Source: Bryobacterales bacterium (GTDB lineage Bacteria > Acidobacteriota > Terriglobia > Bryobacterales > Bryobacteraceae). From it: a stretch of DNA of 64,000 nt. Numbering within the stretch: the first letter of the stretch is position 1; every line of letters starts with the position of its first letter. The DNA lies in contig PMUP01000088.1 in assembly GCA_003166865.1 (NCBI GenBank), positions 107,624 through 171,623 of the forward strand, written 5' to 3'. A program made the translations under genes and the position numbers. Of this stretch, positions 46,258-54,226 are shown piece by piece. Under the pieces are notes generated by a model. That model was given only the letters and a program-made list of their open reading frames with translations, was not told the DNA's origin and did no database searches.

Positions 46258-46761
46258 CTACTTTTCGTCGGCGGTCGGCCCGTAGAGTTGCGGCAAAGGG
46301 ATGTCGTTCAACCGCAGGTATACGCCCAGTTGGGCGCGATGATGGACGGTGTGGCTCATCACAAAGGTGCGGATGACCGCGATCCTCGGCATGGTCATGA
46401 GCGTTTTTCCGCCGGCCATCAATGTCCAGGGCCCCAGCATCTTGCTGTCGTCGGCGGCGGCCAACGCGGCGCGCGCCTCGGCGACGCTCTTGTCGAAGGC
46501 GGCAAGCAGTTCTTTGTTTGATCCAAATTTCGGAGTCTGGTACGGCGGTGCGCCGGGGGGAGCATAATCGAAAGAATCGCTTTGCATGGTCAGACCGGCC
46601 CAATCGGGCATGTTCGCGATGTGCGCCGTCAGGGCGCCGAACGTAGACGACTTGGGATGCGGTTTCCAATCGCCTTTGCCGTCAGGCACGCGCTCGAGCA
46701 CCTTGCGCGTGTTGGCCATCTCCTGGTCGAATTCAGGTAGCAGGGTTTCGCTGATTTTCAT
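46258..46761 (-). CDS. DinB-like four-helix metalloprotein
   Basis: A 167-residue DinB/YfiT-family protein. The three metal-binding histidines are recognisable: one in TAHIANMPDW (about 47) and two in SHTVHHRAQLG (about 135-139). DinB-like proteins include thiol transferases using bacillithiol or mycothiol, but the role here is unknown. Its stop lies 3 bases from the convergent permease stop. Confidence 0.85.
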   Translation of the reverse strand: MKISETLLPEFDQEMANTRKVLERVPDGKGDWKPHPKSSTFGALTAHIANMPDWAGLTMQSDSFDYAPPGAPPYQTPKFGSNKELLAAFDKSVAEARAALAAADDSKMLGPWTLMAGGKTLMTMPRIAVIRTFVMSHTVHHRAQLGVYLRLNDIPLPQLYGPTADEK

Positions 46762-46825
46762 TTAGGGTTCCTTGTAAGGGAGAATCAAAGTACTTGGCAA
46801 TCATAGGAGAACAATTGGCGAAATG

Positions 46826-46851
46826 TCAAGCCCTATGTTCAAGCCCTCTGT
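46826..46851. repeat. 13-base tandem duplication upstream of Gly/Tyr-rich protein
   Basis: TCAAGCCCTATGT followed at once by TCAAGCCCTCTGT: two 13-base units with one difference. It lies about 90 bases before the ATG of the Gly/Tyr-rich secreted protein and may be an operator or a slippage product. Confidence 0.4.
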
Positions 46852-46939
46852 TAAAGTTAGCCAACAATGCAACCGGGACGCGCCCCGCTCATCCAATGTA
46901 GTGGAGAGGCGATGGGAGTTAGCCTCCAGGAAGGTTTAT

Positions 46940-47356
46940 ATGCTAAATAAAACATTCAAGAAACTTGGGCTCCCGATCCTAGCGTTAGCGGGCGTCCTGA
47001 TGTTCGTTGGCGCGCCACAAGCTAATGCCGCGGTGCGCTTTGGCGTGGGTGTCGGCGTGGGCGTGCCCGGTTATTATCCGTATGGCTACGCGTACTCTGG
47101 CTACCCTTATCCGTATGCGTATGGCTACGGTTATCCCTATTACGGCGGCGTCGGCATCTATGGCGGCTATAGGGGCTGGGGTGGCGGCTACCAGGGCGGT
47201 TGGGGCGGATACCGCGGCGGCTACTACGGTGGTCGCGGCTACGCGGGTCGCGGTTACGGCGGATTCGGCGGTGGATTCCGCAGTGGTGCAGTTCGCGGCG
47301 GTGGCGGCGGTGGATTCCGTGGCGGCGGTGGTGGTCGCGGCGGCGGTCATCGCTAA
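46940..47356 (+). CDS. Secreted Gly/Tyr-rich low-complexity protein
   Basis: A 138-residue protein with a signal peptide (about 1-30, ending GAPQANA) and a mature region made almost only of Gly, Tyr, Arg and Pro: first Tyr/Pro-rich (YPYGYAYSGYPYPYAYGYG), then Gly/Arg-rich (about 85-138). Such proteins may coat the envelope or form disordered matrices; no enzymatic domain. ATG 46940 with AGGAAGG nearby is preferred. A hairpin follows the stop. Confidence 0.8.
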   Translation: MLNKTFKKLGLPILALAGVLMFVGAPQANAAVRFGVGVGVGVPGYYPYGYAYSGYPYPYAYGYGYPYYGGVGIYGGYRGWGGGYQGGWGGYRGGYYGGRGYAGRGYGGFGGGFRSGAVRGGGGGGFRGGGGGRGGGHR

Positions 47357-47377
47357 TTGAGAGCGTCGCTCGCTCGC

Positions 47378-47411
47378 TCCCGCTTCGGGCTGCCTCCAAC
47401 CCGGAGCGGGA
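47378..47411. terminator. Stem-loop between Gly/Tyr-rich protein and phosphofructokinase
   Basis: TCCCGCTTCGGG pairs with CCCGGAGCGGGA: a 12-base-pair stem with one G-T pair and a 10-base loop. It has no run of T, so it may be a transcript-stabilising or attenuating hairpin rather than a full intrinsic terminator. It lies 21 bases after one stop and 30 before the next start. Confidence 0.5.
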
Positions 47412-47441
47412 AGGTCGTCTGTTAAGAGAGTAAAATAGGCC

Positions 47442-48626
47442 ATGGCGACTCAGCGCATTGGCATCTTGACGGGCGGCGGCGATGTTCCCGGCCTTAATTC
47501 CGTCATCAAAGAAGTTACCTACCGAGCCACCGAGAACTGCTGTGAAGTAGTGGGCATTCGGCGCGGCTGGGAAGGGCTCACGCACGTCGATTTGTCCGAC
47601 GCAGCCAGCAAGAACCGTTACATCCTGCCTCTGACGCGCCTGAATACGCGCACGATTGACCGGTATGGCGGCACGGTCCTGCACAGCAGCCGAACCAATC
47701 CAGCGAAAATGTTGAGCCTTCCGGATTTTTTGAAGGGGCAGAGCTTCCCGCAAAAAGAGGTCAGCAAAGGCGGCAAGACATCCACGGTCCATGATCTGAG
47801 CCCGCAGGTGCTGAAGAACATCGAGGCTTTGGGGCTTACGTCCTTGATCGCGATCGGGGGCGACGACACGTTGGGCTATGCCGCGAAACTTCACGGCTTC
47901 GGCGTCAAGGTGATTGCGGTGCCCAAGACCATGGACAATGACGTCCGCAACACCGAATATTGCATCGGGTTTTCCACCGCGATCACGCGCGCGACCGACG
48001 CCATCGCGCGGCAGAGAACCACGGTAGGCTCGCACGAGCGGATCGGCATTTTTCGCGTGTTTGGGCGCGATGCCGGCTTTACGTCGCTCTACACGGCGTT
48101 TGTGGCATCCATCCGCTGCTGCATTCCTGAATACAAGGTCAATCTGGAGAAATTGATCGACCTCCTGATGACTGACAAGAAAAACAATCCAAGCAATTAT
48201 TGTTTGGTGATTCTGTCGGAAGGCGCGGAGTGGGAGGGCTATCAGGTGCGGGAATACGGCGAACCTGATGCATTTGGCCATCGCAAGAAGGAGAATGTGG
48301 GGGAGGCGCTGGCCAGCGAGATCCATGCTCGCTCATCTGAGGAGACCATCGTCAGCGACTTGACCTACGATCTGCGCAGCGGCGTGCCGGATTTTGTGGA
48401 TAAACTCGTGGCCTCGACATTCGGCACCATGGCGCTCGAGGCGGTGCTCGATAATCAGAGCGGATTGATGGCCGCGCTGGTGGACGGCCGTTACGCAATG
48501 GCGGCTATTCCCGATCCCGCGCTGGGTCCACGGCATGTGGACGTCGCCACAATGTACAACACTGAGCGCTATCGTCCGAATTACGCCAACAAGACCGGAC
48601 TCCCGATTTTCCTGACGCGCGGCTGA
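47442..48626 (+). CDS. 6-phosphofructokinase, probably pyrophosphate-dependent
   Basis: A 394-residue phosphofructokinase (fructose-6-phosphate to fructose-1,6-bisphosphate). The N-terminal GILTGGGDVPGLNSVI and the catalytic PKTMDND (161-167) are clear. Two residues point to PPi as phosphoryl donor: D142 in GGDD (139-142; ATP enzymes have GGDG) and K162 in PKTMDND (ATP enzymes have Gly). This is family knowledge, so donor choice is inferred. A ribosome site AAGAGAG precedes ATG 47442. Its TGA overlaps the next ATG by one base (TGATG). Confidence 0.9.
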   Translation: MATQRIGILTGGGDVPGLNSVIKEVTYRATENCCEVVGIRRGWEGLTHVDLSDAASKNRYILPLTRLNTRTIDRYGGTVLHSSRTNPAKMLSLPDFLKGQSFPQKEVSKGGKTSTVHDLSPQVLKNIEALGLTSLIAIGGDDTLGYAAKLHGFGVKVIAVPKTMDNDVRNTEYCIGFSTAITRATDAIARQRTTVGSHERIGIFRVFGRDAGFTSLYTAFVASIRCCIPEYKVNLEKLIDLLMTDKKNNPSNYCLVILSEGAEWEGYQVREYGEPDAFGHRKKENVGEALASEIHARSSEETIVSDLTYDLRSGVPDFVDKLVASTFGTMALEAVLDNQSGLMAALVDGRYAMAAIPDPALGPRHVDVATMYNTERYRPNYANKTGLPIFLTRG

Positions 48627-49249
48627 TGTTCTGGAAAAAAACCCAAGCGCCGGCGATTCCGTCGCGCGATATCGTTCGGCACTTCAACGAAGCGGCGGCC
48701 GATGAGGAGAATTTTCCATCCACCATCGATCCGCGGATCTATCATGTCCAACTGATTCTCGAATATCTCGGCGATTTGAATGCCAAGCGCGTGTTGGATG
48801 TGGGCTGCGGCAAGGGGCGGTTTGCGCGCGTGCTCGCCGAGCGTTATCCGCGGGCGTTTATCGTAGGGCTCGACTTGGCCGAGGCAATGCTGCACCACGT
48901 ACCCGCGGGAGTCGGCGCCTGCGCGGGATCTATGACTGCCCTTCCGTTTCCGAGCGGCGTCTTCGACTGCGCTTATGCGACCGAATCGCTGGAGCACGCA
49001 GTTGAGATCGAGGCTGCGGTGGCGGAAATGTGCCGCGTGGTGCGGCCAGGCGGGCGTATCGTGATCATCGACAAGAATTCGAAGCAGTGGGGACGGCTGA
49101 AGACACCCCAGTGGGAGAAGTGGTTCGGCCGGAAGGAGCTCGAGAAGCTGCTCGAGCGGCACTGCAGGAAGGTTTCCAGCCGTCCGATTTCCTATTGGGA
49201 AGACGTCGCGCCGGACGGTCTGTTCCTGGCGTGGCTCGCGGAGCGGTAG
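48626..49249 (+). CDS. Class I SAM-dependent methyltransferase
   Basis: A 207-residue methyltransferase with motif I RVLDVGCGKGRFARVLAERY, acidic motif VGLDLAEAML, and AYATESLEHAVEIEAAVAEM before the post-motif VVRPGGRIVIIDKN. This pattern is common to UbiE/COQ5-like enzymes; substrate unknown. Translationally coupled to the phosphofructokinase gene by the TGATG junction, though a metabolic link is not evident. Confidence 0.87.
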   Translation: MFWKKTQAPAIPSRDIVRHFNEAAADEENFPSTIDPRIYHVQLILEYLGDLNAKRVLDVGCGKGRFARVLAERYPRAFIVGLDLAEAMLHHVPAGVGACAGSMTALPFPSGVFDCAYATESLEHAVEIEAAVAEMCRVVRPGGRIVIIDKNSKQWGRLKTPQWEKWFGRKELEKLLERHCRKVSSRPISYWEDVAPDGLFLAWLAER

Positions 49250-49286
49250 GATTGACATCATGATGCCAGCGCCTTAGCATCAAGGT

Positions 49287-49538
49287 GTGCCCATCAGAAC
49301 TACCATCACTTTGTACGAAGACGTTCGCGCCAAGCTTGAGGCGGAGATGCGAAAGTCTGGAGAGTCATTCAAGGAAATCGTGAACGAGACCTTGCGGCTT
49401 GGGCTGGTTTCGCGTCAGAAAATCAGAGCCTCCAAGCCCTTCAAAATCCGGGCACGGGACATGGGCCTGAAACCGGGCTACAGCTTCGACAAGCCATGGG
49501 ACCTCATCGAAGAGATCGAGGGACCGGACTACAAGTGA
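49287..49538 (+). CDS. VapB-type antitoxin
   Basis: An 83-residue ribbon-helix-helix-like antitoxin. N-terminal RTTITLYEDVRAKLEAEM and FKEIVNETLRLGL match VapB proteins of the type paired with PIN toxins, and the C-terminal half (PWDLIEEIEGPDYK) is the toxin-binding tail. Start GTG 49287. Its TGA overlaps the GTG start of the toxin gene. Confidence 0.85.
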   Translation: MPIRTTITLYEDVRAKLEAEMRKSGESFKEIVNETLRLGLVSRQKIRASKPFKIRARDMGLKPGYSFDKPWDLIEEIEGPDYK

Positions 49539-49963
49539 AGCTTGTTGATCTCAACCTCTTGCTGTATGCATATCACACGGCTGCAAAAGAGCACCAAGCT
49601 GCGTTGTCCTGGCTCACCGAACTGTTTGCAGGTCGAGAAGCGATTGGCCTTTCCTGGGTAACGTTGCTCGGTTTCTTAAGGATTGCTACTGCTCCGAAGA
49701 TCTTGGCGACGCCGTATGACCTCGGACAGGCGGTGGAAATCGTCTCGACCTGGCTAACCCGGAGCAATGTATCGATCGTTTCGCCGACGGAGAGACACTG
49801 GCCAATTCTGAGTGGCTTCCTGCCCAAGAACCGCATTCGAGGATCCCTGATCGTTGACGCTCACCTAGCCGCACTGGCCATCGAACACGGCGCCACGCTC
49901 TGCACCAACGACCGCGACTTTCTGCGCTTCCCCGGCCTCAAAGTCGAGTTTCCGCTCCAATAG
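49535..49963 (+). CDS. VapC-type PIN-domain toxin
   Basis: A 142-residue PIN ribonuclease. Acidic residues appear in KLVDLNLLLY (D5), IVDAHLAALAIEHGATL and TNDRDFLRFPG. The family's GLSWVTLLGFLRIAT region is present, with Gly where some VapCs carry Glu; relatives with this wording often lack that Glu. The start is GTG 49535 (GTGA overlap with VapB); no upstream ATG fits. The module looks intact. Confidence 0.87.
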   Translation: MKLVDLNLLLYAYHTAAKEHQAALSWLTELFAGREAIGLSWVTLLGFLRIATAPKILATPYDLGQAVEIVSTWLTRSNVSIVSPTERHWPILSGFLPKNRIRGSLIVDAHLAALAIEHGATLCTNDRDFLRFPGLKVEFPLQ

Positions 49964-50008
49964 CGGGTATCCTATTAGTTGGAAATCAGCAAGTTGGAAA
50001 CCAGGTCC

Positions 50009-51247
50009 ATGACCGCGCACAGCCAGCCCCTCCCACTCCAAGAGCGCGTCGAGGCCCAGGGCCACTTGATCGACTCCCACATCATGGAGCAGATCTTCGA
50101 CACCGTGGTCGAGTTCGGCGGTCGCTTCGAGGTGGAACAGTTCCGCATTGGACGCACCAATAGCGACGGATCCTATCTGCGGCTGAAGATCGACACCGAT
50201 GACGCCGAGTCGATGGAGAAGATCCTGTCGCAATTGCTCGGGCTGGGTTGCGCGATGGTGGAATCCGGCGACGCCGAGCTGTTCACCGTGCAGCGCGATT
50301 GCTGCGCTCCAGAAGATTTTTACTCCACCACCAATCACAAAACCTACGTGCGTCGCGGCGGGCAGTGGGTGGAAGTCCAGAATCAGCGCATGGACGCGCT
50401 GATCGTGGTGCACGAAGAGCAAGCCTGGTGCCGGCGCCTGCGCGACATCAAAGCCGGCGATCAAGTTGTCACCGGGATGCGTGGTATTCGCGTAGTGCCG
50501 GAGTCCAAGGAGCGGGACCGGCTGGCTTTCGCGTTCATGAGCAACGGCATTTCGTCCGAGCGGCAGGTGGAAACGGCCGTCAAACAAACCGCGGCGTTGA
50601 TCGAGCAGGCTCGCGCGGCGGGGCAGGGCATCATTGCCGTGGCCGGACCGGTGGTAGTGCATACGGGCGGTGCTGGGCCGCTGTCACGATTGATTCGCGA
50701 AGGCTACATCACCGCGCTGCTGAGCGGGAACGCGCTGGGCGTGCATGACATCGAATCGGCCCTGCTCGGAACTTCGCTCGGGATCCGCCAAAGCGACGGC
50801 CGGCAGGAAGAGCACGGGCATCGCAATCACATGCGCGCCATCAACGCCATCTACAATTGCGGCGGAATTCGCGGCGCTGTGGAAAGCGGGCGCCTGCGGA
50901 CTGGCATCATGTACGAATGTGTTAAACACAACGTGCCGTTTGTGCTGGCGGGCAGTCTACGCGACGATGGGCCGCTGCCCGAGACCATCACCGACATGAA
51001 TCTGGCACAAGACGCCTATGCCGAGCATTTGAAGGGCGCGGGACTGGTGCTCTGCCTGGGTTCGATGTTGCACTCCATCGCGGTCGGAAACATGCTGCCG
51101 AGCTGGGTGAAGATCGTCTGCGTCGACATCAATCCGGCCGTGGCAACCAAGGTGAGCGACCGCGGCACGGGGCAAGCCGTCGGCGTGGTCACCGACGTCG
51201 GGCTGTTCCTCGATTTGCTGTCGCGTATGCTGATTCCCCCCAAATGA
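50009..51247 (+). CDS. LOR/SDH-family protein (TIGR00300 type), possible ornithine cyclodeaminase
   Basis: A 412-residue protein matching the TIGR00300 LOR/SDH-like family: an N-terminal domain (GHLIDSHIMEQIFDTVVEFG, RLKIDTDDAESMEKILSQL) and a C-terminal domain with IAVAGPVVVHTGGAGPLSRL, ALLSGNALGVHDIE and GHRNHMRAINAIYNCGG. Family members include the C-terminal part of the cyanobacterial arginine-degrading enzyme AgrE/ArgZ, which has ornithine cyclodeaminase activity, so ornithine to proline plus ammonia is plausible. Start ATG 50009; TTG 49979 is an alternative. The stop overlaps the queF start (ATGA). Confidence 0.85.
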   Translation: MTAHSQPLPLQERVEAQGHLIDSHIMEQIFDTVVEFGGRFEVEQFRIGRTNSDGSYLRLKIDTDDAESMEKILSQLLGLGCAMVESGDAELFTVQRDCCAPEDFYSTTNHKTYVRRGGQWVEVQNQRMDALIVVHEEQAWCRRLRDIKAGDQVVTGMRGIRVVPESKERDRLAFAFMSNGISSERQVETAVKQTAALIEQARAAGQGIIAVAGPVVVHTGGAGPLSRLIREGYITALLSGNALGVHDIESALLGTSLGIRQSDGRQEEHGHRNHMRAINAIYNCGGIRGAVESGRLRTGIMYECVKHNVPFVLAGSLRDDGPLPETITDMNLAQDAYAEHLKGAGLVLCLGSMLHSIAVGNMLPSWVKIVCVDINPAVATKVSDRGTGQAVGVVTDVGLFLDLLSRMLIPPK

Positions 51248-51648
51248 AACGTCAATATACCGATGAACATGCCAGCGCGGGAGTTCACGCTGTCCTGCCA
51301 GAGATCGAGACCTGGCCGAACCAGTATCCCGGCTATGAAATCGAGATCGTCCTGCCGGAGTTCACCTCGGTTTGTCCGAAGACGGGGCTGCCGGATCACG
51401 GTGAGCTGACGCTGCGCTACGTTCCCGACCAGCTATGTCTGGAGCTGAAGTCGCTGAAGATGTACATGCTCGCGTATCGCAATCTGGGAATCTTCCAGGA
51501 GAACGTGGTGAATCGATTTTTGCGCGATGTGGTAAAGGCGTGCCGGCCGATGGAGGCCGAGCTGACGGGCGAGTTTACGCCGCGCGGCGGTGTCTTCACA
51601 AGAATCACCGCCAGCTGGAGCAAGAGGAAACGTGGATCCAAAGGGTGA
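51244..51648 (+). CDS. queF: NADPH-dependent 7-cyano-7-deazaguanine reductase
   Basis: A 134-residue unimodular QueF, reducing preQ0 to preQ1 in queuosine tRNA modification. The thioimide-forming cysteine C44 and proton donor D51 are present (FTSVCPKTGLPDHGEL), and the family NADPH motif is seen as LCLELKSLKMYMLAYRN with E(S/L)K(S). Joined by ATGA overlap to the LOR/SDH gene; its end overlaps the start of the next gene by 17 bases. Confidence 0.95.
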   Translation: MKRQYTDEHASAGVHAVLPEIETWPNQYPGYEIEIVLPEFTSVCPKTGLPDHGELTLRYVPDQLCLELKSLKMYMLAYRNLGIFQENVVNRFLRDVVKACRPMEAELTGEFTPRGGVFTRITASWSKRKRGSKG

Positions 51649-53017
51649 AGAACTCGCGGCGGTGATCGCCGAAATCCGGCAGCGCGTGCGCGCGGGCATT
51701 CCCAACGGCGCGGCCCAAGAGCCCATCCCGTTGCCGGATCTGACGCCGCTGCTGCACGCTCGCGACGCCACGGAAGCTAAGGTGGCGAGCATCGGGACCG
51801 TGAATCCCCGGTCCGGCGGGCTAAAGAATTCGATCGTTCAGACGCTGAAGCGCGGCATCGCGCGGGCGCTGGATTGGCACGTGCGCGAACAAGTGGAGTT
51901 CAACCGCGGCGTGATGGCGTGCGTGCAAGCCACCTTGGAAAATTTGAACGAATGCAGACGGGCGCTGTCGCTGCTTTCGGCCAAGCTAAGTCAAGAGACC
52001 TCGATACTGCGCGGGGAAGGGGGTGAGCTGCGTGAGGAGGCTCGCGAGCTGAAGGACATCCGGTCCCATTGGGTTGAGTGGCGCGCGGGCTGGGAACAGA
52101 AGCTCGCTACGACGGAGATTCAGTTCTTGCGGAGCGTTGCCGAGCTGCAGGCGGCGTTTCATCATCGCTTCGCCGACCAGGCCAGAACGCAGCATGCCGA
52201 ATTGGAGCGTTCGATGCTGCGCCTGAACGAGGATATGCAGCAGAGATTCTGGACCGAGTTGGCTCGCGCGCGAGCCGAATACGAGCTGATCATTCATTCC
52301 GAGCTGCGGATGGTGCGGCAAAAAGCCTCGCTGGCACGCACCGTGGAGCGCGTTTCCGAGAGTGCTCCGGCGGAGTTCGCGAATGTCGATTGGCTTAAGT
52401 TTGCGGAGAAATTTCGCGGGTCCGAAGAGGACATCCGCGCTCGCCAGCAGATGTACGCCACGCGCTTTCGCGAGCACGCGCCGGTGCTCGACATTGGCTG
52501 CGGACGCGGTGAGATGATTCAGATCCTTCAGGACGCGGGTATCACGGCGCGGGGCGTCGATTCCAACGACGACTCGATCGCGCTGTGCCTAGCCAAGGGA
52601 CTGGACGCCCAAAAGGCGGATCTTTTCACCTACTTGAGCGATCTTCCGGATGCATCGGTGGGTGGCGTGATTTGCTGCCAGGTGGTGGAGCATCTGCCGC
52701 AAGGACGATTCCCGGAGATGATCCGGCTGGCGCATGCCAAGCTGCGCGCGGGCGGCCTGCTGGCGCTTGAAACGCCCAATCCCGAGTGTCTCGCGATTTT
52801 CGCCACCCACTTCTACATCGATCCCACGCATAAGCATCCAATCCCACCGGTGCTTACCAGCTTTTATCTCGAAGAGGCCGGCTTCGGACTTATCGAAATC
52901 GAGCGCTTGTCGCCGGCCATCGAAAGCATGCCGTCGCTGGCGGAGTTGCCGGAGGCGTTCCGCAAGGAATTTTTCGGCAGCTTAGATTACGTCGCGTTTG
53001 CGATCAAGCTAGGCTAG
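51632..53017 (+). CDS. Coiled-coil methyltransferase
   Basis: A 461-residue protein. Residues 1-80 are Pro-rich and charged; about 80-275 are predicted helical/coiled-coil (EARELKDIRSHWVEWRAGWE, HAELERSMLRLNEDMQQRFW); about 280-461 form a SAM-dependent methyltransferase (VLDIGCGRGEMIQIL, GVDSNDDSIALCLAKGL, CQVVEHLPQG). The layout recalls polysaccharide chain-terminating methyltransferases such as WbdD, where a coiled coil measures chain length, but this is inference. Start GTG 51632 with GAGGAAA before it. The stop CTAG is shared with the convergent gene. Confidence 0.8.
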   Translation: MDPKGEELAAVIAEIRQRVRAGIPNGAAQEPIPLPDLTPLLHARDATEAKVASIGTVNPRSGGLKNSIVQTLKRGIARALDWHVREQVEFNRGVMACVQATLENLNECRRALSLLSAKLSQETSILRGEGGELREEARELKDIRSHWVEWRAGWEQKLATTEIQFLRSVAELQAAFHHRFADQARTQHAELERSMLRLNEDMQQRFWTELARARAEYELIIHSELRMVRQKASLARTVERVSESAPAEFANVDWLKFAEKFRGSEEDIRARQQMYATRFREHAPVLDIGCGRGEMIQILQDAGITARGVDSNDDSIALCLAKGLDAQKADLFTYLSDLPDASVGGVICCQVVEHLPQGRFPEMIRLAHAKLRAGGLLALETPNPECLAIFATHFYIDPTHKHPIPPVLTSFYLEEAGFGLIEIERLSPAIESMPSLAELPEAFRKEFFGSLDYVAFAIKLG

Positions 53018-54177
53018 ATTAACAGGCCGTGGTCGAACCGCTTGCTCACGCGCGCGGCTCCGTAACGCGCAGAATTTGCTGAGCCGCGCACGTCAGTAAG
53101 CGGTGTTTCGGAATTTGTGTCGCGGGCTGCTAGCCTGTCTCCCCACCACGCCAGCGCCTGTAAGGAAAACGCCGTCGAAACCGGATTTACGAATGGCAGC
53201 GCCTCGCCTTGTTTACGGCCGAACAGGAATCCGCCGGAGACGCGGGGATCGTCGGAGGCGATCTGAAAACTGGCCGCCTGTTCCGCCTCATGCGCGGCCG
53301 CGATTTCATCGAGCGGCAGCACGCCGTGCGCCCCCCCCACGAGGCGCGCCCGCAGCAATTGCGCGTACACATCGGAGCGGGCAAAAACGGGCGCGATCTC
53401 GCGAAGGAGCCGTGAGGCACGGTCCACGCCATCGCGAAACGCCTGGGCGCATTCGGGACGATCGAGCACCGGCAGGAGCCCTTCGAGAAAATACGCGTAG
53501 GCGTGCAGGCGATCCATGATACGCAGCGGGTCTGAATCCGCGGCGAGGAACGCGCGATTGTTTTCGAGGGCAGCTTGGAGCGCCGCTTCATAGCCGCACA
53601 GGAACTCGCGAACACCGGTAGCCTCGAAAAGCTCGTGCCACGCCATCGCCGATTTCAGTTGATAACATCCCGGGCTCGCCGACCAGCGCGGTTCCCACGC
53701 GAGCGGACGCTTGTCCGGCAACGCCAGAATCGGATGGATTGCCTGGCCTGCCTGGAAGTCAGTGAGCATCGCCCGGCCGGCGGCAATGGCGATATCGCGG
53801 AACTCGGTTTCCCCGGTCACGCGCCAAGCACACAACAGGCCGCGCACGATGATGCCGCAATCGAAAAAATACGCGAGCGCCGGGCCCGATGCAGTCACCG
53901 GGTGCTCGAACGGAAAAGTGCCAAGCTTCGCATCCCATGCCACGCGCGTAAGAAAGCGTGCCGCGCGGAGCGAAGCAGCTAGATACGCGGAGTCGCCCGT
54001 GCGCTCATGCAGAAAGAGGAGAGCGCCCACCGCATAGCCGGTGATTTCGGTGGAGACGCGGGCGCTTTGCCCGAGGTCAAGGCGGTAGTAGCGTGCCAGG
54101 CCGCCACTCGCTTCTTGAATTCCTGAGTGCAGGAACCAGCGGCCGGCCGCTCGAATCAAGTTATCCGTCGGTGACAA
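53014..54177 (-). CDS. Predicted alpha/alpha-toroid protein with repeat-derived tail
   Basis: A 387-residue soluble protein. Repeated helix pairs (GYAVGALLFLHERTGDSAYL, FFDCGIIVRGLLCAWRVTGE, SAMAWHELFEATGVREFL) with Trp/Tyr/Asp-rich loops suggest a six-hairpin barrel as in glycoside hydrolases or epimerases; function not assigned. The last ~35 residues (from SETPLTDVRGSANSARYG) are encoded by dispersed repeat B, whose hairpin lies at 53037-53104, so the native C-terminus was probably extended by insertion. Start ATG 54177. Confidence 0.7.
   Translation of the reverse strand: MSPTDNLIRAAGRWFLHSGIQEASGGLARYYRLDLGQSARVSTEITGYAVGALLFLHERTGDSAYLAASLRAARFLTRVAWDAKLGTFPFEHPVTASGPALAYFFDCGIIVRGLLCAWRVTGETEFRDIAIAAGRAMLTDFQAGQAIHPILALPDKRPLAWEPRWSASPGCYQLKSAMAWHELFEATGVREFLCGYEAALQAALENNRAFLAADSDPLRIMDRLHAYAYFLEGLLPVLDRPECAQAFRDGVDRASRLLREIAPVFARSDVYAQLLRARLVGGAHGVLPLDEIAAAHEAEQAASFQIASDDPRVSGGFLFGRKQGEALPFVNPVSTAFSLQALAWWGDRLAARDTNSETPLTDVRGSANSARYGAARVSKRFDHGLLI
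53037..53104. repeat. Dispersed repeat B, copy 2, forming a long imperfect hairpin
   Basis: ACCGCTT ... GCGCGGCTC (53037-53060) pairs with GAGCCGCGC ... AAGCGGT (53081-53104), giving two stem blocks around a 20-base loop. The left arm is the same sequence as 6041-6066. It lies inside the coding end of the gene at 53014-54177, an REP-like palindrome in frame. Confidence 0.6.
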
Positions 54178-54226
54178 AGAGAATCATTGTAGCATCCGCC
54201 CCGCGGCGCATTCGCGCGTTACACTT

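Noticed and set aside
47022..48326. 434-codon minus-strand frame across the Gly-rich and phosphofructokinase genes
   Set aside because: Its length comes from Gly-codon and GC bias; the product end is a low-complexity His/Arg string and both opposing genes are convincing.
49535..49963. Missing Glu in the VapC at 49535 as a sign of inactivation
   Set aside because: Relatives with the same GLSW...LLGFLR wording also vary at this position, and the other acidic residues are intact.
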